NCBI RefSeq assembly: GCF_000321225.1
Contig: NW_004450286.1
Span: forward strand, 1,494,642 to 1,558,641
From: Odobenus rosmarus divergens
Lineage: Eukaryota; Chordata; Mammalia; Carnivora; Odobenidae
Direction of reading: 5' to 3'
Length of the DNA stretch: 64,000 nucleotides
This document shows positions 1 through 10,956 of this stretch, piece by piece; within the stretch, counting starts at the first letter, position 1; the number at the start of each line of letters is the position of its first letter. The position numbers were made by a program, and so were the translations under genes. Below the pieces are notes generated by a model. That model searched no databases and was not told the origin of the DNA. It was given only the letters and a program-made list of their open reading frames with translations.

Positions 1-394
1 CCCCACCCCCATAGTCTCCACCATGCTCAGCATGGAGCTCTGCCCAGACCCTGGTCATCTGCTCCCATTTACCAGGCCCTCGGGGGCCAGTGAGAACCTG
101 GCCTGCCTGGGTAGAGACACAGGAATGCAGGTTGTCCGTGGGAGACCCACCTGGGTCTGGGGTCGGGCTGGGCCACTGATAGCCTGAGGCCCTGCCCCTC
201 TGAGCCTCCTCCTGCCTCAAATGGAGACACACACTCCTGTCCAGCCCACCTCACAGTTGTGAGGCTCACATTGGGCGAGCGTGTGTGCAGACATGCGTGT
301 GCGTGACCAAGTCCTGCCCCTGCTGGCGCTGTGGTGGAGTCCTACTTGGGTTACCACTGGGGACGTAGGGTCCTTCCCTCCCCTTCCTCCTTAC
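1..394 (-). other. COL13A1: COL13A1 intron 17 (partial)
   Basis: This is the start of the intron after exon 17, beginning with gtaagg. It is moderately GC-rich and unique. I see no further exon and no clear repeat. Confidence 0.85.
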
Positions 395-430
395 CTTCCG
401 GCCGTGGTAGCCCTGGATTCCTGGGTCTCC
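395..430 (-). CDS. COL13A1: COL13A1 exon 17: COL2 segment GDPGIQGYHGRK
   Basis: This 36-base exon encodes four Gly-X-Y triplets, GDPGIQGYHGRK, part of the COL2 triple helix. It is bounded by a cag acceptor preceded by a C-run and by a gtaagg donor after AAG. The tyrosine-histidine triplet (GYH) is unusual in collagens and is a strong COL13A1 identifier. In human the next residues are GERGMPGMPGKHG; no such exon is present in bases 1-394, so the following exon lies outside the window. Frame and length match the human exon as remembered. Confidence 0.95.
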
Positions 431-1211
431 CTGGGGGAACAAAGAGAAGAAAATTAGTGAGATTTTCCCAAACGCCCCATTTTGGCTTGCGCTCTTGCCC
501 TCACATTGCCATTCCTCTTCTCAATGACTGTAAATCCTCCAGCCCTCCCTGGAACAATAGCTTGCTTCCTCTGAAGCCAACAGAGACTCTTCTTTTCACA
601 ACAAGTCCCCATCCTGCAGAGGCGGAGGCGTGGTGGAAAGGGTCCACCTGGCAGGGGCCCAGGAGACCTGAATTTTGCTTTTGATTCCACTGCTGACTCT
701 CCGCTGAACTGGGACAGGTCACTTTCCCCCAGGGCTCTCAGCCTCCACACGTGCAAAATGCTTGGGCAGGGTCAGTGCTTTGCAGCTCCTGGCCCCCCGA
801 GTCCCAGGGCCCCCCGCTCCAGAGGAGAGTCAGTTTGACACGTGGGCTTCCAGACAAGGTCTCCCAAGAGACCAGATGATCCCGAAGGTCCCTTCCAGTT
901 CTGACTCTGTAGGAAACCCTCTTTTATTGGGATGCTGTGACAGTGCCCTGGGCATCAACCTGGAGTCTCCAACCAGACTCTAAGCTCCTTGGAAGGTGGG
1001 ACCACAGCCTCCATACCAGTCAGACTACCGGCTGTGCCTGGACACACAAGTGCAATCTCTGCGGGACCCAAGCTGTTACCAGGAGGAGGGTGACATTTTG
1101 AAGTGAACAAAGTGTGACCCATCTCTCACGGAGGCCACTCTCAGCTGCTCACTCAGTAGCCCGCAGAGAGCTCTCCCACCCATTCAGCGCACCGCCCGGA
1201 AGGGCCCTCAC
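431..1211 (-). other. COL13A1: COL13A1 intron 16
   Basis: This 781-base intron runs from gtgagg to a cag acceptor. It contains a MIR near 650-910; the rest is unique sequence without recognisable elements. Confidence 0.9.
648..908 (+). repeat. MIR SINE
   Basis: The text carries the MIR layout: a 'gattccactgctgact' segment, 'gacaggtcactttc', a degenerate 'cagcctcc...gcaaaatg' block, and the MIR-type tail 'gatgatcccgaaggtccctt'. It is strongly diverged. Confidence 0.65.
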
Positions 1212-1238
1212 CTTCGGTCCAGGAGGCCCGGGTAAGCC
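1212..1238 (-). CDS. COL13A1: COL13A1 exon 16: COL2 segment GLPGPPGPK
   Basis: This 27-base exon encodes three Gly-X-Y triplets, GLPGPPGPK, in the COL2 helix. The acceptor is ttccacag and the donor gtgagg follows AAG. It joins in frame to GPMGPP of exon 15 and to GDPGIQ of exon 17, reproducing the human order. Proline in most X and Y positions favours helix stability; Y-position prolines are expected 4-hydroxylation sites. As a 27-base symmetric exon it could be skipped without a frameshift. Confidence 0.94.
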
Positions 1239-3323
1239 CTGTGGAAGCAAGAGCAAGGTGAGTGGAGATGGAATGTGCTGGCAAACAGAGCAGGTCGGCG
1301 TGTTTGCTGCGGAGGCTTGGGGCAGAGGAGTGCTCATGAGCTGTGGATGTGCTAGAGAACAGAGCTAGAGGATCCTGGAACGGGATCTGAAACCTGTGGA
1401 GTATGTGTGCGGACAACAGGCTCATAGCTCCCTTTGGAGCCAACGTGGGGGCCGTGGGTGTCCCTGCTGTGCTCAGCCACTGGAAAATAGGTCAGCGGCA
1501 GCCTGTTAAAATGACAAGTGTGGTTTGGTCCGTGTCCCTACCCACCCACCCACCTCCTAACTGGGACTCCTCCCTGGGACGCCAACCCTGCCCAGCAGAG
1601 CCTTGGTTTTGCCTTTGGCCCTGCCAGCCTTTGGGGGAGTCTTCCGTCTCCTCTGGCCCAGGGTGCTGTGACCACAGCCCTCGGCTGTGGGGAGGTGGTG
1701 TGGGCCGCGGGCCTGCAGGAGCCCGAGGGGAGAGGCGAGGGCAGGCTGGCTCCACTGCGGTCTGGGGCAGAGGTTGGGCAGCACACACAGGCTGGAGAAA
1801 AGCAAGATGCCCAAGTCTGGTCTGTTCCCATGGGTTTCAAAACATGCTTCCTGGTTTTTTTCTTTATAAACACCCTAACAAAGAAAGCCACCTGGCTTGG
1901 GTTCAGTGAGTGGGAACCTAACATGTTTGGGGGGTCAGGGTCAGGGAAAAAGTGGATTTTGGGTATTTTGGGGGGGTTCTCTCAGCTTGGTTTGGTTTAG
2001 TTTCCTAAATTTCGCTTCCTTTCAGGTTTTCCGTTTTCCCATCTACAAAGCCATGGCAGTGAGACTAGTCTTTCTCCCCGGGGTCCCAAAACACAGAAAT
2101 ATTTAAAATCCATTGTGGAGGTCGAGCTGGGCAGGACCTGGGCAGGTTTTCACACCGAGCTGAGCTGCCACGCTGGGTGCCCTGGGTGGCCAGAGCTACC
2201 GCCGGCCTAGAGGGGCCCTACACTGAGCCTCAGCATTGGCAGCTAGAGCAGCTGCGAGGCCCAGGTGTGAGGCTGAGCGACACGGAAGGCGGCTGTACTC
2301 GATGAGTGGCAGGGACACCGCCAACCCAGCCATTCTATCACTGGGAATCTATTGCAGCAAAAGCATCAGAAATGCACACACACATTTATGTTCAGGGATC
2401 TCTGTCACAGAAGGGAACTCTTTAACTACTCATAAATAGGCCCAGCAGCCCTAAAATTCATTTCACGGGAGACTCCAGCCCAAAGAAAGGGTGTGCTTTA
2501 TGATGTTAAGTGAAAAACATAATGGGACACAAACTGTGACATTACTCAGAACGTGACCAACCTGGAAAAATGTTTACGAGCAGACAAGTCTGAGGAGAAA
2601 AATGGCAGGACCCTCCAAAATGTTAATGTTGGTGAACTCTGGATATGGCAAAATAGACAATTTAAAATGTTTTCTTTGTCCATGTTCCAAATTTTTCACA
2701 ATCATGCATGGTGCTTTTGTCATAAGAAACAAAAACAGTTCTTTTTCAATCATGTGAAAGAAACATTATTAGACAGACTTTGTCCTTCACCCTGTCCCTT
2801 CAGTAACATAGGACACTCGTCTTGGCTCTAAGATTGAAAGAACCCATTGAACTGCCCGGCTGCTCAGTTGCACTAAATAGGTCGAGAGAGCAAGGTCCTG
2901 GCCCGGCTTGGAGAGGGGGCGCTTGGTGGACCCTGGGTTTGACCTACTGCCTGAGCGTTGTCTTGCCTGGAGGGGGTGCCTGTTGGCTCCTGGGCCCACA
3001 GCACGACCCAGCAATTCCACCTCCGGGAATCTAAAGCCACAAAAGGGGCAGCCTCTTAGCGATTTCCTCCCTGGAAGTCAATGACTGCCGTTGAGGCCTG
3101 GCCCCAGAGCTGGCTTTTCAAAACCAGAGTACAACAGGTGAGTGTGGCAGGGATGGGCAGCTTCTTGCAGGAGCCACCCATGTCCAGTGGCCTTGCTAAG
3201 GTGTTTCTACCGTTGGGTGGGGACCCAGGTTCTTGTCAGTGATGTAAGGTTTGGATGCTTCCAGAGAATTCTTGGGACAGATCTTGGAAAAGGAGGTGGT
3301 AGAGAGAGAAAGAAGATACTTAC
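1239..3323 (-). other. COL13A1: COL13A1 intron 15
   Basis: This 2,085-base intron has donor gtaagt. It contains the 3' part of an old L1 (about 2320-2795) on the opposite strand. The part 1239-2300 is unique, with short T- and G-runs near 1855-1975. A small L1-like scrap ('cccagcaattccacctcc') lies near 3006. Confidence 0.9.
2320..2795 (+). repeat. Old L1 LINE, 3' end
   Basis: The sequence follows the 3' end of ancient L1 elements in order: 'ctatcactgggaatctattg', 'tgatgttaagtgaaaaacat', 'aacctggaaaaatgtttacg', 'ccaaaatgttaatg...ctctggat' and 'tccaaatttttcacaatcatg'. It is diverged and lies antisense to COL13A1. Confidence 0.65.
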
Positions 3324-3431
3324 GGGTGGCCCCATGGGCCCTGGCAGTCCCGGGGGCCCCAGAGGTCCACTTGGTCCAGGCGGGCCTGGTGGCCCCGGAG
3401 GGCCTTGGATGCCGGCCTGGCCCCGTTCACC
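3324..3431 (-). CDS. COL13A1: COL13A1 exon 15: start of COL2 helix (36 residues)
   Basis: This 108-base exon, the largest here, encodes twelve unbroken Gly-X-Y triplets. It starts [10 protein letters not shown], continues with a run of GPP triplets and [10 protein letters not shown], and ends GLPGPMGPP. The acceptor is ccaacatcag and the donor gtaagt. It directly follows the NC2 segment (exon 14 ends RRTFQ) and so opens COL2. The human exon as I recall it begins GEQSQASIQG, lacking glycine at two of the first positions, and has GHP where this has GPP. Here the repeat is therefore perfect from the first residue. The length matches human. Confidence 0.96.
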
Positions 3432-4950
3432 CTGATGTTGGTGGAAACAAGAGTTAGAGGGAGAGCCCCGGGGCTGGGGAGCAGCTCCCGCCCCAGTACC
3501 ATGCACCCGGTGAAGGCCCCGTGGTGGGCTCTGGTGGGCAGGCGGTGTGGCGTGGTGGTGATGATGCTGTGGTGGTGACCGCATGCAGGGACCAGTGGCA
3601 GCAAGGAGATGGCCAAGACACTAGGCCCCCAAGAGGTGTGGGGGGGGGTTGTCCAGAGAGGACCTGCTGCACAAGCAGCTGGTCCCAGAGCAAGAGCCCT
3701 GCTGGGGCAGAGGCAGAGGAGTGAGCGAGATGACCCTGCCCGACCGCCGGCACGCTCCCGGCCCGCTCAGATGCCGGGGGTCCGGCCCAGGGGGTCCTCA
3801 GCCCGGCCTGCCTCGGCCCCTCCCTCTGTGTGGCAGTCACATCCTCTGTCTACGCCGGGTCTCCAAGGCATTCAACGACAGCAGCAGTCCCTTGTTTCTG
3901 CTGTCTGATTCTCTGGCCTTGAGTGTCATAGAGGGTCCTTAGGTCAGAGGCCACAGAAGTTGGCGTGGTTCACTAAATCACTGGGCACTAGATCTTGTGT
4001 AAAACATTTGGACTGGGGGCTTCTGATGTCACACTGGGAGCCCTGGCACTCGGCGCCCACATTCCTGTGGGCAGTCACACCTTTCGGGCCTGGCCTGGGT
4101 TCCCCAGGTGCCTCAGCCCCCACTCCCCCATCCTTTCTGCGTGTGGCCTGCTTCTGTCACTTCCATCATCTGTGCCTGGCCTCAGAGCACAGTTGAGTCT
4201 GCAACCCTGAGCTTGGTTGATCTTGACACTGTCAAGTGCCGTATGCCTACATGGGTCTCGATTAGTATTCTTCTGCCCTGCCCCCACTCCTCAGTCAGCT
4301 GCTCTGAGCCCAGCCCTCGTCACCCACTGTGCCTGTGTCCAGGATGGGCTGAGGGCCCAGGGAACTAGGGGTGGCATTGTGTTTTCTCAGGAGGAGGAGA
4401 GAGCCTGGTCCATGTGACCCACATCATGGGGCCGGGGGCCAACCAGAGTCCTCCTAGATCTAGACCGAAGCTGTCATGTTATTTTCTAAGTGAGCTCTCC
4501 AGGGACCGTCTGGGCTCAGCTCCTGTGAGAAGGGGCCCATCCCTGCAGACTGACTAAAGCAGAACAGGCTGGCAGGCGTGCAAGCTCCAGGCTGGGGTGC
4601 AGAGGGACACGGGTGGCTGGGATGCAGGGGGACACGGCCAGCTGGAGCTTCAGGCCGGCCAGCCTTCTCGGGGCGCTCTCAGCAACCCTCTGTGACAGGA
4701 ACAGGGGGCTGAGGATTCCTGCTGCAACCCCACGGGAGGAAAAGATGAGTAGAAACAAGGGGTGAGCAACCTCAGAGTGAGAACTGTGGAATTCCAGCAG
4801 CACCTGCCGGAACCTCGCTGGGCTGGGATATCCTAGTGCAGATGGCACCCAGCATGGTCACGCTGGGGCCTGGGCTTCATCCTGCTGTATCCTCTGAGAA
4901 GCCACTCAAGGGCACAGAGGAAGAGGCGGGGGCAGAAATGGGTCATGAGT

Positions 4951-5066
4951 CCCATTCCACAGAAGAGAAAACAGGCTCGGAGAAGTTGAGCTCCCTGACC
5001 GAGGTCACGTGGAGAATTCCGTGGGGAGCCAGGACCCAAACCTGGAACTCCAGACTGTTCTTATTC
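4951..5066 (-). repeat. MIR SINE
   Basis: The plus strand reads the reverse complement of MIR: 'agaagagaaaacaggctcgg', 'gaggtcacgtgg', then 'ggacccaaacctggaactcc'. Confidence 0.6.
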
Positions 5067-5085
5067 ATTCCAAATAAGCCCCCAG

Positions 5086-5118
5086 GAAAAAAAAAAACAG
5101 AACAAAACAAAACAAAAC
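5086..5118. repeat. A-rich / (CAAAA)n tract
   Basis: A run of twelve A is followed by several 'caaaa' units. It is low-complexity and may be an old retroelement tail, but no element body is recognisable next to it. Confidence 0.6.
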
Positions 5119-5469
5119 TGCTCCCTGTCCAACTTTCTGCACTTTGGAAATGACCTCCAACACCATCTGCTAAGTACATCATATTTCATATAGTTTCCTC
5201 TTTCAGCAAATGTCAGACTCAATGTTTAAGCATCTTACAGAGCCTGTAAAGCAATATTGGTTTATTGATAGGAAATGGGCAAGCCTTTTTATGTCCCATG
5301 ATGGCCAGCAGCAGAAAAACCCTAATCTCCAGGCAGACTCTGCAGCAGGCAGAGTAGGGCCCCCTATGCTTCCCTCTCTGCTTTGGAAACCAGGTCAGGG
5401 CAGCACAGAAAGTTCTGGCTCGCCCACGCCTTGCTCTTGAAAAGGGAGGGAGTAACGTGCAGGGGCCTG

Positions 5470-5630
5470 GATGGAATCCTGGGCACCCTCTCAATTTCTT
5501 CATCTGTAAGGTGGGCATGATGATGACGGCCCCTGCACCCCCGGGTGGCCAGTGTGACATTACACCAGATAGTCCATGTGGCATTCTTACCGCAGTGCCT
5601 GGAGCCCAGGAGGTGGCTAATGCAACTAAG
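5470..5630 (+). repeat. MIR SINE
   Basis: It contains the conserved MIR segment 'tttcttcatctgtaaggtgg' followed by 'gcatgatgatgacggc' and a 'gcagtgcctggagcccagga' tail. Confidence 0.65.
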
Positions 5631-6408
5631 GCCAGGAGGTGGCTCCTGGGGGCTGAGGCAAACGGCCAGTCTAAGAAGCAAGGACAGCTCTTCTGGAATG
5701 GGGTCTGACACAGGTAGGGGCAGGTGATGGGGGTGGGGGCTGGTGCTTCTCTGAGCTGCCAGGGGCCCCCTGAAGAGCTGTGCTTGGAGTTGGTGTTGGG
5801 AGCACATGGAGGCTCTCGAGGATCTGGCTGCTGTAATGGGATATGCAGGCTCGAGTAGCCCACGCATCACGTGTCCCGCTGTATTTTTAGCTGTTAATTG
5901 GAGGGATTTTTCAGCCTTGATCAATCAGGAGGCTGAACTGCTGGCTTCTGGGCTCCTGACTGCTGAGTGTGGCCAGATGGTGGCTCTGGACCCTGCTGTC
6001 CGGCTTTCAGAGAACATCTCAGAGCCCCGCCCTTTCCAGCATCCCCGCGACCTTGGGGGTAACCCCTACACAGTGTGAGGAGGGCTGGGGGTGTAAGTGG
6101 CAGCCGTGGGCCGCCTGGCCTAGAATCCAGCTGCAATGCTGGATCCAGACACAATCCAGAGCCTGGATCCCTGGCTCCGCGGTCTCTTGTTTTCTGTTCT
6201 TTGCAACCTGGTTCTATCCCAGCCTCCTTGGGTGCGTAAGGCAGGAAGAAGGAAGCAGTTGCTCACAATGATTACACCTGTTGGTTGTGGGCTACATTCC
6301 CTCTGCAAATTCCCTCACTCCTCAAACTCAGGTGACAAGTGATCAGGTGCTAAACAATCCTTTTCTAAATATAAAGGGTGTAGGTCCAACCGAGAGGGCC
6401 ACGAATGT

Positions 6409-6505
6409 GGGGTCTGAAGACCTGGTTGCCGGCTTCCCATTCTGCCTCTCGCTGTTTGTGGGACCTTGGGCACAAATTCACTCCTCTGCGCCTCAAATTA
6501 AGAAT
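6409..6505 (+). repeat. MIR SINE fragment
   Basis: The fragment shows 'ggggtctgaagacctgg', 'gtttgtgggaccttgggcac' and 'actcctctgcgcctca', matching the tRNA-derived and core part of MIR. Confidence 0.6.
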
Positions 6506-6532
6506 AGCTCTGGAACCACGCCAGGAGCTATC

Positions 6533-6658
6533 CGAAGAGCTTTGCACACACAGTAACCCTATGCGGTAGGAATGGTTAATACCCTCATTTTACAAACGAA
6601 AAAGCAGAGGCACAGAGAGGTTAAGCAATTTGCCCCCAATCCCACAGCTCATAAGCGT
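6533..6658 (-). repeat. MIR SINE
   Basis: The plus strand reads reverse MIR: 'cattttacaaacgaaaaagc', 'aggcacagagaggttaag', 'atttgcccccaatcccacag'. Confidence 0.75.
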
Positions 6659-6669
6659 CCCAGAAGCTG

Positions 6670-6855
6670 GGTGCCCTGCAATCTACTGGGTGTGTGACCT
6701 CAGGCAACTGCCTTCATGTGTCTGAACCTTGACTCCTCATCTGTGAAATAAGCATGATCGTGCCTGAGTCATAAAACGGTTGAGAGAAGGAAATGAAATC
6801 AGACCTGTCAAAGGCGCAGCCCAGTGGCTGGCGCCCAGTGGTGGCTGTCGCTGTT
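6670..6855 (+). repeat. MIR SINE
   Basis: A good MIR match: 'gtgtgacctcaggcaactgc', 'ctcctcatctgtgaaataag', 'gagagaaggaaatgaaatc' and a 'gcccagtggctggcgcccag' tail. It lies back to back with the inverted MIR before it. Confidence 0.8.
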
Positions 6856-7077
6856 TTGAGGAGCAGGGGTGTGTGGTATTGGTGGATCTCCTGGGCTCGG
6901 GGGTTGTGTATCTCCACATCTGTGACATTCACAGGTCCCATTCTGTCTAATCGACTTGAACTGAAGTAGAGTGGGCTTCTGCCTTTGTCTACCGTCCCCG
7001 CTGGCCCGTCGGGGCCCGGAGACCTGCCAAGCCCCTGGGGACGCCACACGTGGTCTGGACAAAGGGAAGGTGTCTAC

Positions 7078-7143
7078 CTGGAAGGTCCGTCTTTTTATGA
7101 CTGGGGGCGGAGCCAGTCGCACTGAATTGAGGAGAGGCAGCAG
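7078..7143 (-). CDS. COL13A1: COL13A1 exon 14: NC2 segment LLPLLNSVRL...KRRTFQ
   Basis: This 66-base exon encodes 22 non-collagenous residues, LLPLLNSVRL, then APPPVI, then KRRTFQ. It is the C-terminal half of NC2, between COL1 and COL2, and as I recall it is identical to human at every residue. The acceptor is tctctcttcag. The donor, gtagac, lacks the usual G at +5. The dibasic KRR lacks the P4 arginine of a furin site, so I do not infer cleavage here. It is one of the most diagnostic COL13A1 exons in the window, since NC2 is not shared with other collagens. Confidence 0.96.
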
Positions 7144-8218
7144 CTGAAGAGAGAGATGAGTTGGAAGGCCAGAGGGCAAAGGCCAAAGATCGCAGATGTT
7201 CAGAATGATGCCGAATGTCGCCAGGAAGGCAGGGTGGCCAAGTGGGAGGGGAGGAGAGGAAGAGAGAAGAGTGATTAGCAGGCATGAGGCACAGGGAGGG
7301 TAGGTGTGGATGGCGCCCTCTCGCGGCTTGAGGAGGCGCAGCGCCGAGCTTGCCCGTGGATGGCACACCATCCCCGAAGGAGGAGTGTGGCCCTGGGGGT
7401 GTTGGCCAGCAGCAACCCCTGACTGGGAGAGTGGCCTCCTGACGCACAGCCCACCATTGCACTGCCGGCCCTGCCTGTCCCTGGCGGAGGACAGGGGCTG
7501 CTGGGCTGAGGGCAGCAGATGCAGAGGCTCTGGTCGGGAGCCACAGAACCAGCTAAATTGGTACTCAGAGCCAGGCTGGTGTGAGGCAACCACTGGGTTC
7601 TTTTTTTGGTTGAACGAGAAAGGCTAGCATCAGCGAATCTGAGGAGGATGGTCAAGGACAGTGCCAAGTCGGGCTCCCGGGGGCTGAGCCGGCTGAGGGT
7701 GTGGCCAGTGTGAGCACAAGCTAAGTGCTGCTGAGGTCTCCCACTGGGGCTGGTGGGTTTGGAAAATAAAGGCTGGGCAAGGATGTCTCCAGCATGTTCA
7801 ACCACTTTTGGCGGGGAGGCAACGTTCAATCACATTATCTAATGTGATTTTCATTTTTGGAAATTCTCCTTGCTTCCAGTCTCTCTACCAATGGAACCTG
7901 AGTGCCCTGCGGCTTTAGGAAGTGGTTAGAGCCCATGTGACAACAAAGATGGTGTATAATTGACCTCTTGCTTTTGAAAGCATTTTAACTCACACGTGGC
8001 CCCTGGGATGAGTGTTAAGAAGCAGGGGCCGCCTGGGCTGAGAACTGGGAGCCCAACTGTGGCCGCCCTTTCCAGGTCCCTGCTGCCTTTAGGGGCCTCG
8101 GCTGCCCCGAGAGCCCCGCCACCTCCCACTGTGGGGCCCGGGACGTGCAATGTTGGGCTCTGCGTCCAGGGAGTCTCTCAGCAGAGAGGGGCCCGGAGAC
8201 CTTCCAGAATCCACAAAC
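7144..8218 (-). other. COL13A1: COL13A1 intron 13
   Basis: This 1,075-base intron has a gtttgt donor. It is GC-moderate and largely unique; I see no clear repeat or exon in it. Confidence 0.9.
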
Positions 8219-8275
8219 CTTGAGGGTAATGATCTGGTTGGAGCGCAGAGCCGAAAGAGTGCTGCTCAGGTGCTC
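8219..8275 (-). CDS. COL13A1: COL13A1 exon 13: NC2 segment EHLSSTLSALRSNQIITLK
   Basis: This 57-base exon encodes 19 non-collagenous residues, EHLSSTLSALRSNQIITLK, in NC2. The remembered human equivalent is ECLSSMPAALRSSQIIALK, so the alignment is clear but with six substitutions, among them Cys to His at residue 2. This is far more change than in the neighbouring exons. The acceptor is cccatgccag and the donor gtttgt is off-consensus at +3 and +4. Exons in this region are alternatively spliced in human and mouse; weak sites and relaxed sequence fit optional inclusion. Skipping keeps the frame. Confidence 0.9.
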
Positions 8276-10139
8276 CTGGCATGGGAGGGGACCGAGGTGG
8301 CAGAGACAGGGCAACTGGGGCGTGAGTGCTGGAGCCCACAGACACCAGGTGCCCTGCACTCTGTCCCAGGGTACTCCGTCCCCCCACTCCCCACCCCTCC
8401 TCTGCCTCCCTCCCTGGCATGCTGCAGGCTGGAGCAGAGGCAGGGACCAGCCTGGATCTCCCATTATCCTGTGAGCCTGGAGGCCTGCCACCCCCACCGT
8501 TCCTGCAGAACCCTGGGAAAACCAACAGGCCCCTCTCCCTAGATGCCCCCTTGCTTTCCTACCCACTTCCAGATCAACAGGGGGGTGCCCGCTGCCTTGC
8601 TCTGTCCAACAGCTGAGCACCCAAATCTGCCCTCACCCCTGCCTGACTCGTTCCCTACCCTGCCACGGCCGGCCATAGCTTTGCTGCCCTCCATGGCCAA
8701 GGTGCTTCTGGAGCCTCCTATCCCTGCTCTCTCTCTCTCTTCCTCCCCCTCCTCCCCCACCCCACCCCCACACATTCACTAAGGACGGACAATGATACCC
8801 TGCCAATTACGTGTCTGCCGTTGTGTTATCTTTTGTGCCGGGGGATGCTGTCTTTCTTTCGGGTAACATAACAATCCTGTGAGCCCATCACTTCAAATCA
8901 ACACAGCTGACCTTCTATTATTGTATCAGGGCCAGGCGAGCCGGAATACCAGGGCCCCTGCGTCCCCAGAGCACACGCCACTCACGGGCTGTCTGTGTGG
9001 CTATCGGCCGGCGCCCCCCGCCTGGGGCCCAGCCCGGCTTTGGCCTCAACCCCTGCCCCGGCTGCTTAGGGTGCAGACCCCCGGCAGACTCTCCCTGGCC
9101 CAGGAACCCAGGGGTCAGAGTCTGGGTGGCGGGGCACTGCTAGAAAGGCCTCCCGGAGGCCTCCCGGAGCCATGCGGACTCCGAGCCTCACTTGTACTTG
9201 TCTCTGCTTCCTCGGTCTCCTCGCCTGATGGGGTGGCAGCCAGGGAAGCCACACCGTGTGCGTGCTTCTGGGCACAGTGAGGCCCGTGCCACAGGGATGG
9301 ACACACAAAGATACTAGGGCCTGAGAGGGCCATGTTTCTAGCCCCAGCTTACTGGGGCTCTCAGCAGAGGGCCCACAGCTTCGCCTGCCCTGTCCCAAGA
9401 ACGACCTCTCACTACTGGTGCCCACGTCTGCAACCTCCTAGTAGGACCGCAGCCGGCTTTGGGCTCTATATCTGGGGACAAAGCAAAGCAAAGGAAGGAG
9501 CTGGGGCCTGGGGGTGACCGGGAGACCATCCCAGCTCAGAAATCCCCACGCCGTTTTGGAGAAGGCCTCCTCTAGTCCTAAGGAGGCAAAGCAGAGACTT
9601 TATCCTTGAATCGATACAGCCAGCCCCCAGTTATCTCCCACCACTGAGGTTTGGGTCATCTGCAGCAATAACTAACCCAAAAGTCCCTCTGATTCAGCCG
9701 GGGCAGGCAGCCAGACATGCACACCCAGTCACACACGCACGCCGGGCAGGGAGTCAGACGCACAGACTCACAGCTGCACAGCCTTACAGAGAAGGCAACG
9801 TGCAGAGGAGAGGCAGGGCCAGACACCCGGAGTTCCAGATGCACACACACGCTGGAAGGCTTGCAGGCCAGCCAGCGCAGGCGCAAACACCCGGAGACAC
9901 GCTCGGGCGGAGGAACACGGGCGCTGGAGACCAGTTCTGCACAAGCACACTACGGACCACCAGGCACACTCCTGGGGACCGGCTCCCGCCTCCCCCACAG
10001 CTGCTCTCTGGCTGCTGAGCACAGAAGGGGGCTGTATGCTTCTGTTCCCCAACCTCTGTGGGTGCTGGGGGCCCCAGGTGGATGAGGCTGAGCTGGGGGC
10101 GGTGCCCCAGGGATGGATCAGTTTTAGGGGTTCACTTAC
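8276..10139 (-). other. COL13A1: COL13A1 intron 12
   Basis: This 1,864-base intron is GC-rich. It has pyrimidine-rich stretches (about 8540-8780 on the plus strand, including a short CT run near 8732) and a CAC-rich stretch near 9715-9900. I recognise no interspersed repeat and no exon. Confidence 0.9.
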
Positions 10140-10166
10140 CCGATGTGGGTACTCTCCACACTGACC
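10140..10166 (-). CDS. COL13A1: COL13A1 exon 12: end of COL1 and start of NC2, GQCGEYPHR
   Basis: This 27-base exon encodes GQCGEYPHR, the junction of COL1 with NC2. After GQC the Gly-X-Y pattern stops (GEYPHR). The cysteine is kept and is a candidate for inter-chain disulphide bonding at the end of the COL1 helix. The acceptor is cttccccag and the donor gtaagt. The sequence matches human as remembered. It is symmetric, so skipping would remove this cysteine without a frameshift. Confidence 0.95.
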
Positions 10167-10956
10167 CTGGGGAAGGGAGGGAAGGAGAAGAGGGCGTTAG
10201 GCACTCTGGGGAAATTGCGCCTCAGAAGCATCCTCAGGACCAGACGTACTCTCCGCCCACCAGCCCTGCGCTGGTCCTGGATTTAACTGAGGCAGGAGAA
10301 CTAACTCCCTCCCTCTCCCCTGGCTGGCAGCAGAGAAGAAACCCTGAAGGCACGCCTGGACATGGCCCCATGGAACACAGGCTAGGATTCTGCTGCCATA
10401 TCCCACTTGCCATGACCGCAGTCAGGAGTTATGCTCCATGCCTGGCTGGAGGTAGCTTCCAGAAAGGTTGACCCTCTGCGTGGGCCCACACAACGGTCCT
10501 GAGCAGAAGCCCCTGGATGGGAAGTGCAGACATGGAGGCGGGCTGTGGGCCCTCGGAGACACCTTTTCTGAGGTGGGGCTGCCAGGTCCCTGTACCGTTT
10601 GCCAGAGGCCAGCCCAGCAGAGTCTCCATCAGAAATTTAAGGAAATGGAGAACGTACAAGGCCAGGAAGGGAGCTAGACCAGTGGTTTAGAAACGGACAC
10701 CTCAAAACCCTAGAGGCACATGGCGGTGCATCAGGAAGCACCCTGGGCAGAGAAGGGGTCTGCGGAGGGCAAGGCTCCCAGCCACCCTTCCTCCAGAGCA
10801 CCCTCCATCTTCTCTCTCTACTGCGGCACCACCGAGGGTGCCCTGGTTCTGTGGGTAAATACTGGCATTTGAAAATAACCACTCTGGACCACTCTCTACC
10901 ATTAGGGAGGCTGTTTCCTGCCATGAAAATTCCAGAAAAACCTCTATTAGGCTTAC
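10167..10956 (-). other. COL13A1: COL13A1 intron 11
   Basis: This 790-base intron has donor gtaagc. The sequence is unique, with no repeat I can name. Confidence 0.9.

Larger units (their letters stand above)
3432..7077 (-). other. COL13A1: COL13A1 intron 14
   Basis: This 3,646-base intron runs from a gtagac donor at exon 14 to exon 15. It holds a cluster of diverged MIRs between about 4950 and 6855 in both orientations and a short A-rich (CAAAA) tract at 5086-5118. The part 3432-4900 is unique; I see no additional collagen exon in it. Confidence 0.9.

Noticed and set aside
3142..3435. Plus-strand frame with a Gly/Pro-rich end that looks collagen-like
   Set aside because: It is the antisense of COL13A1 exon 15; the real exon with splice sites is on the minus strand.
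7078..7095. Furin cleavage site at KRR in exon 14
   Set aside because: The P4 position is not arginine (VIKRR), so the consensus is not met.
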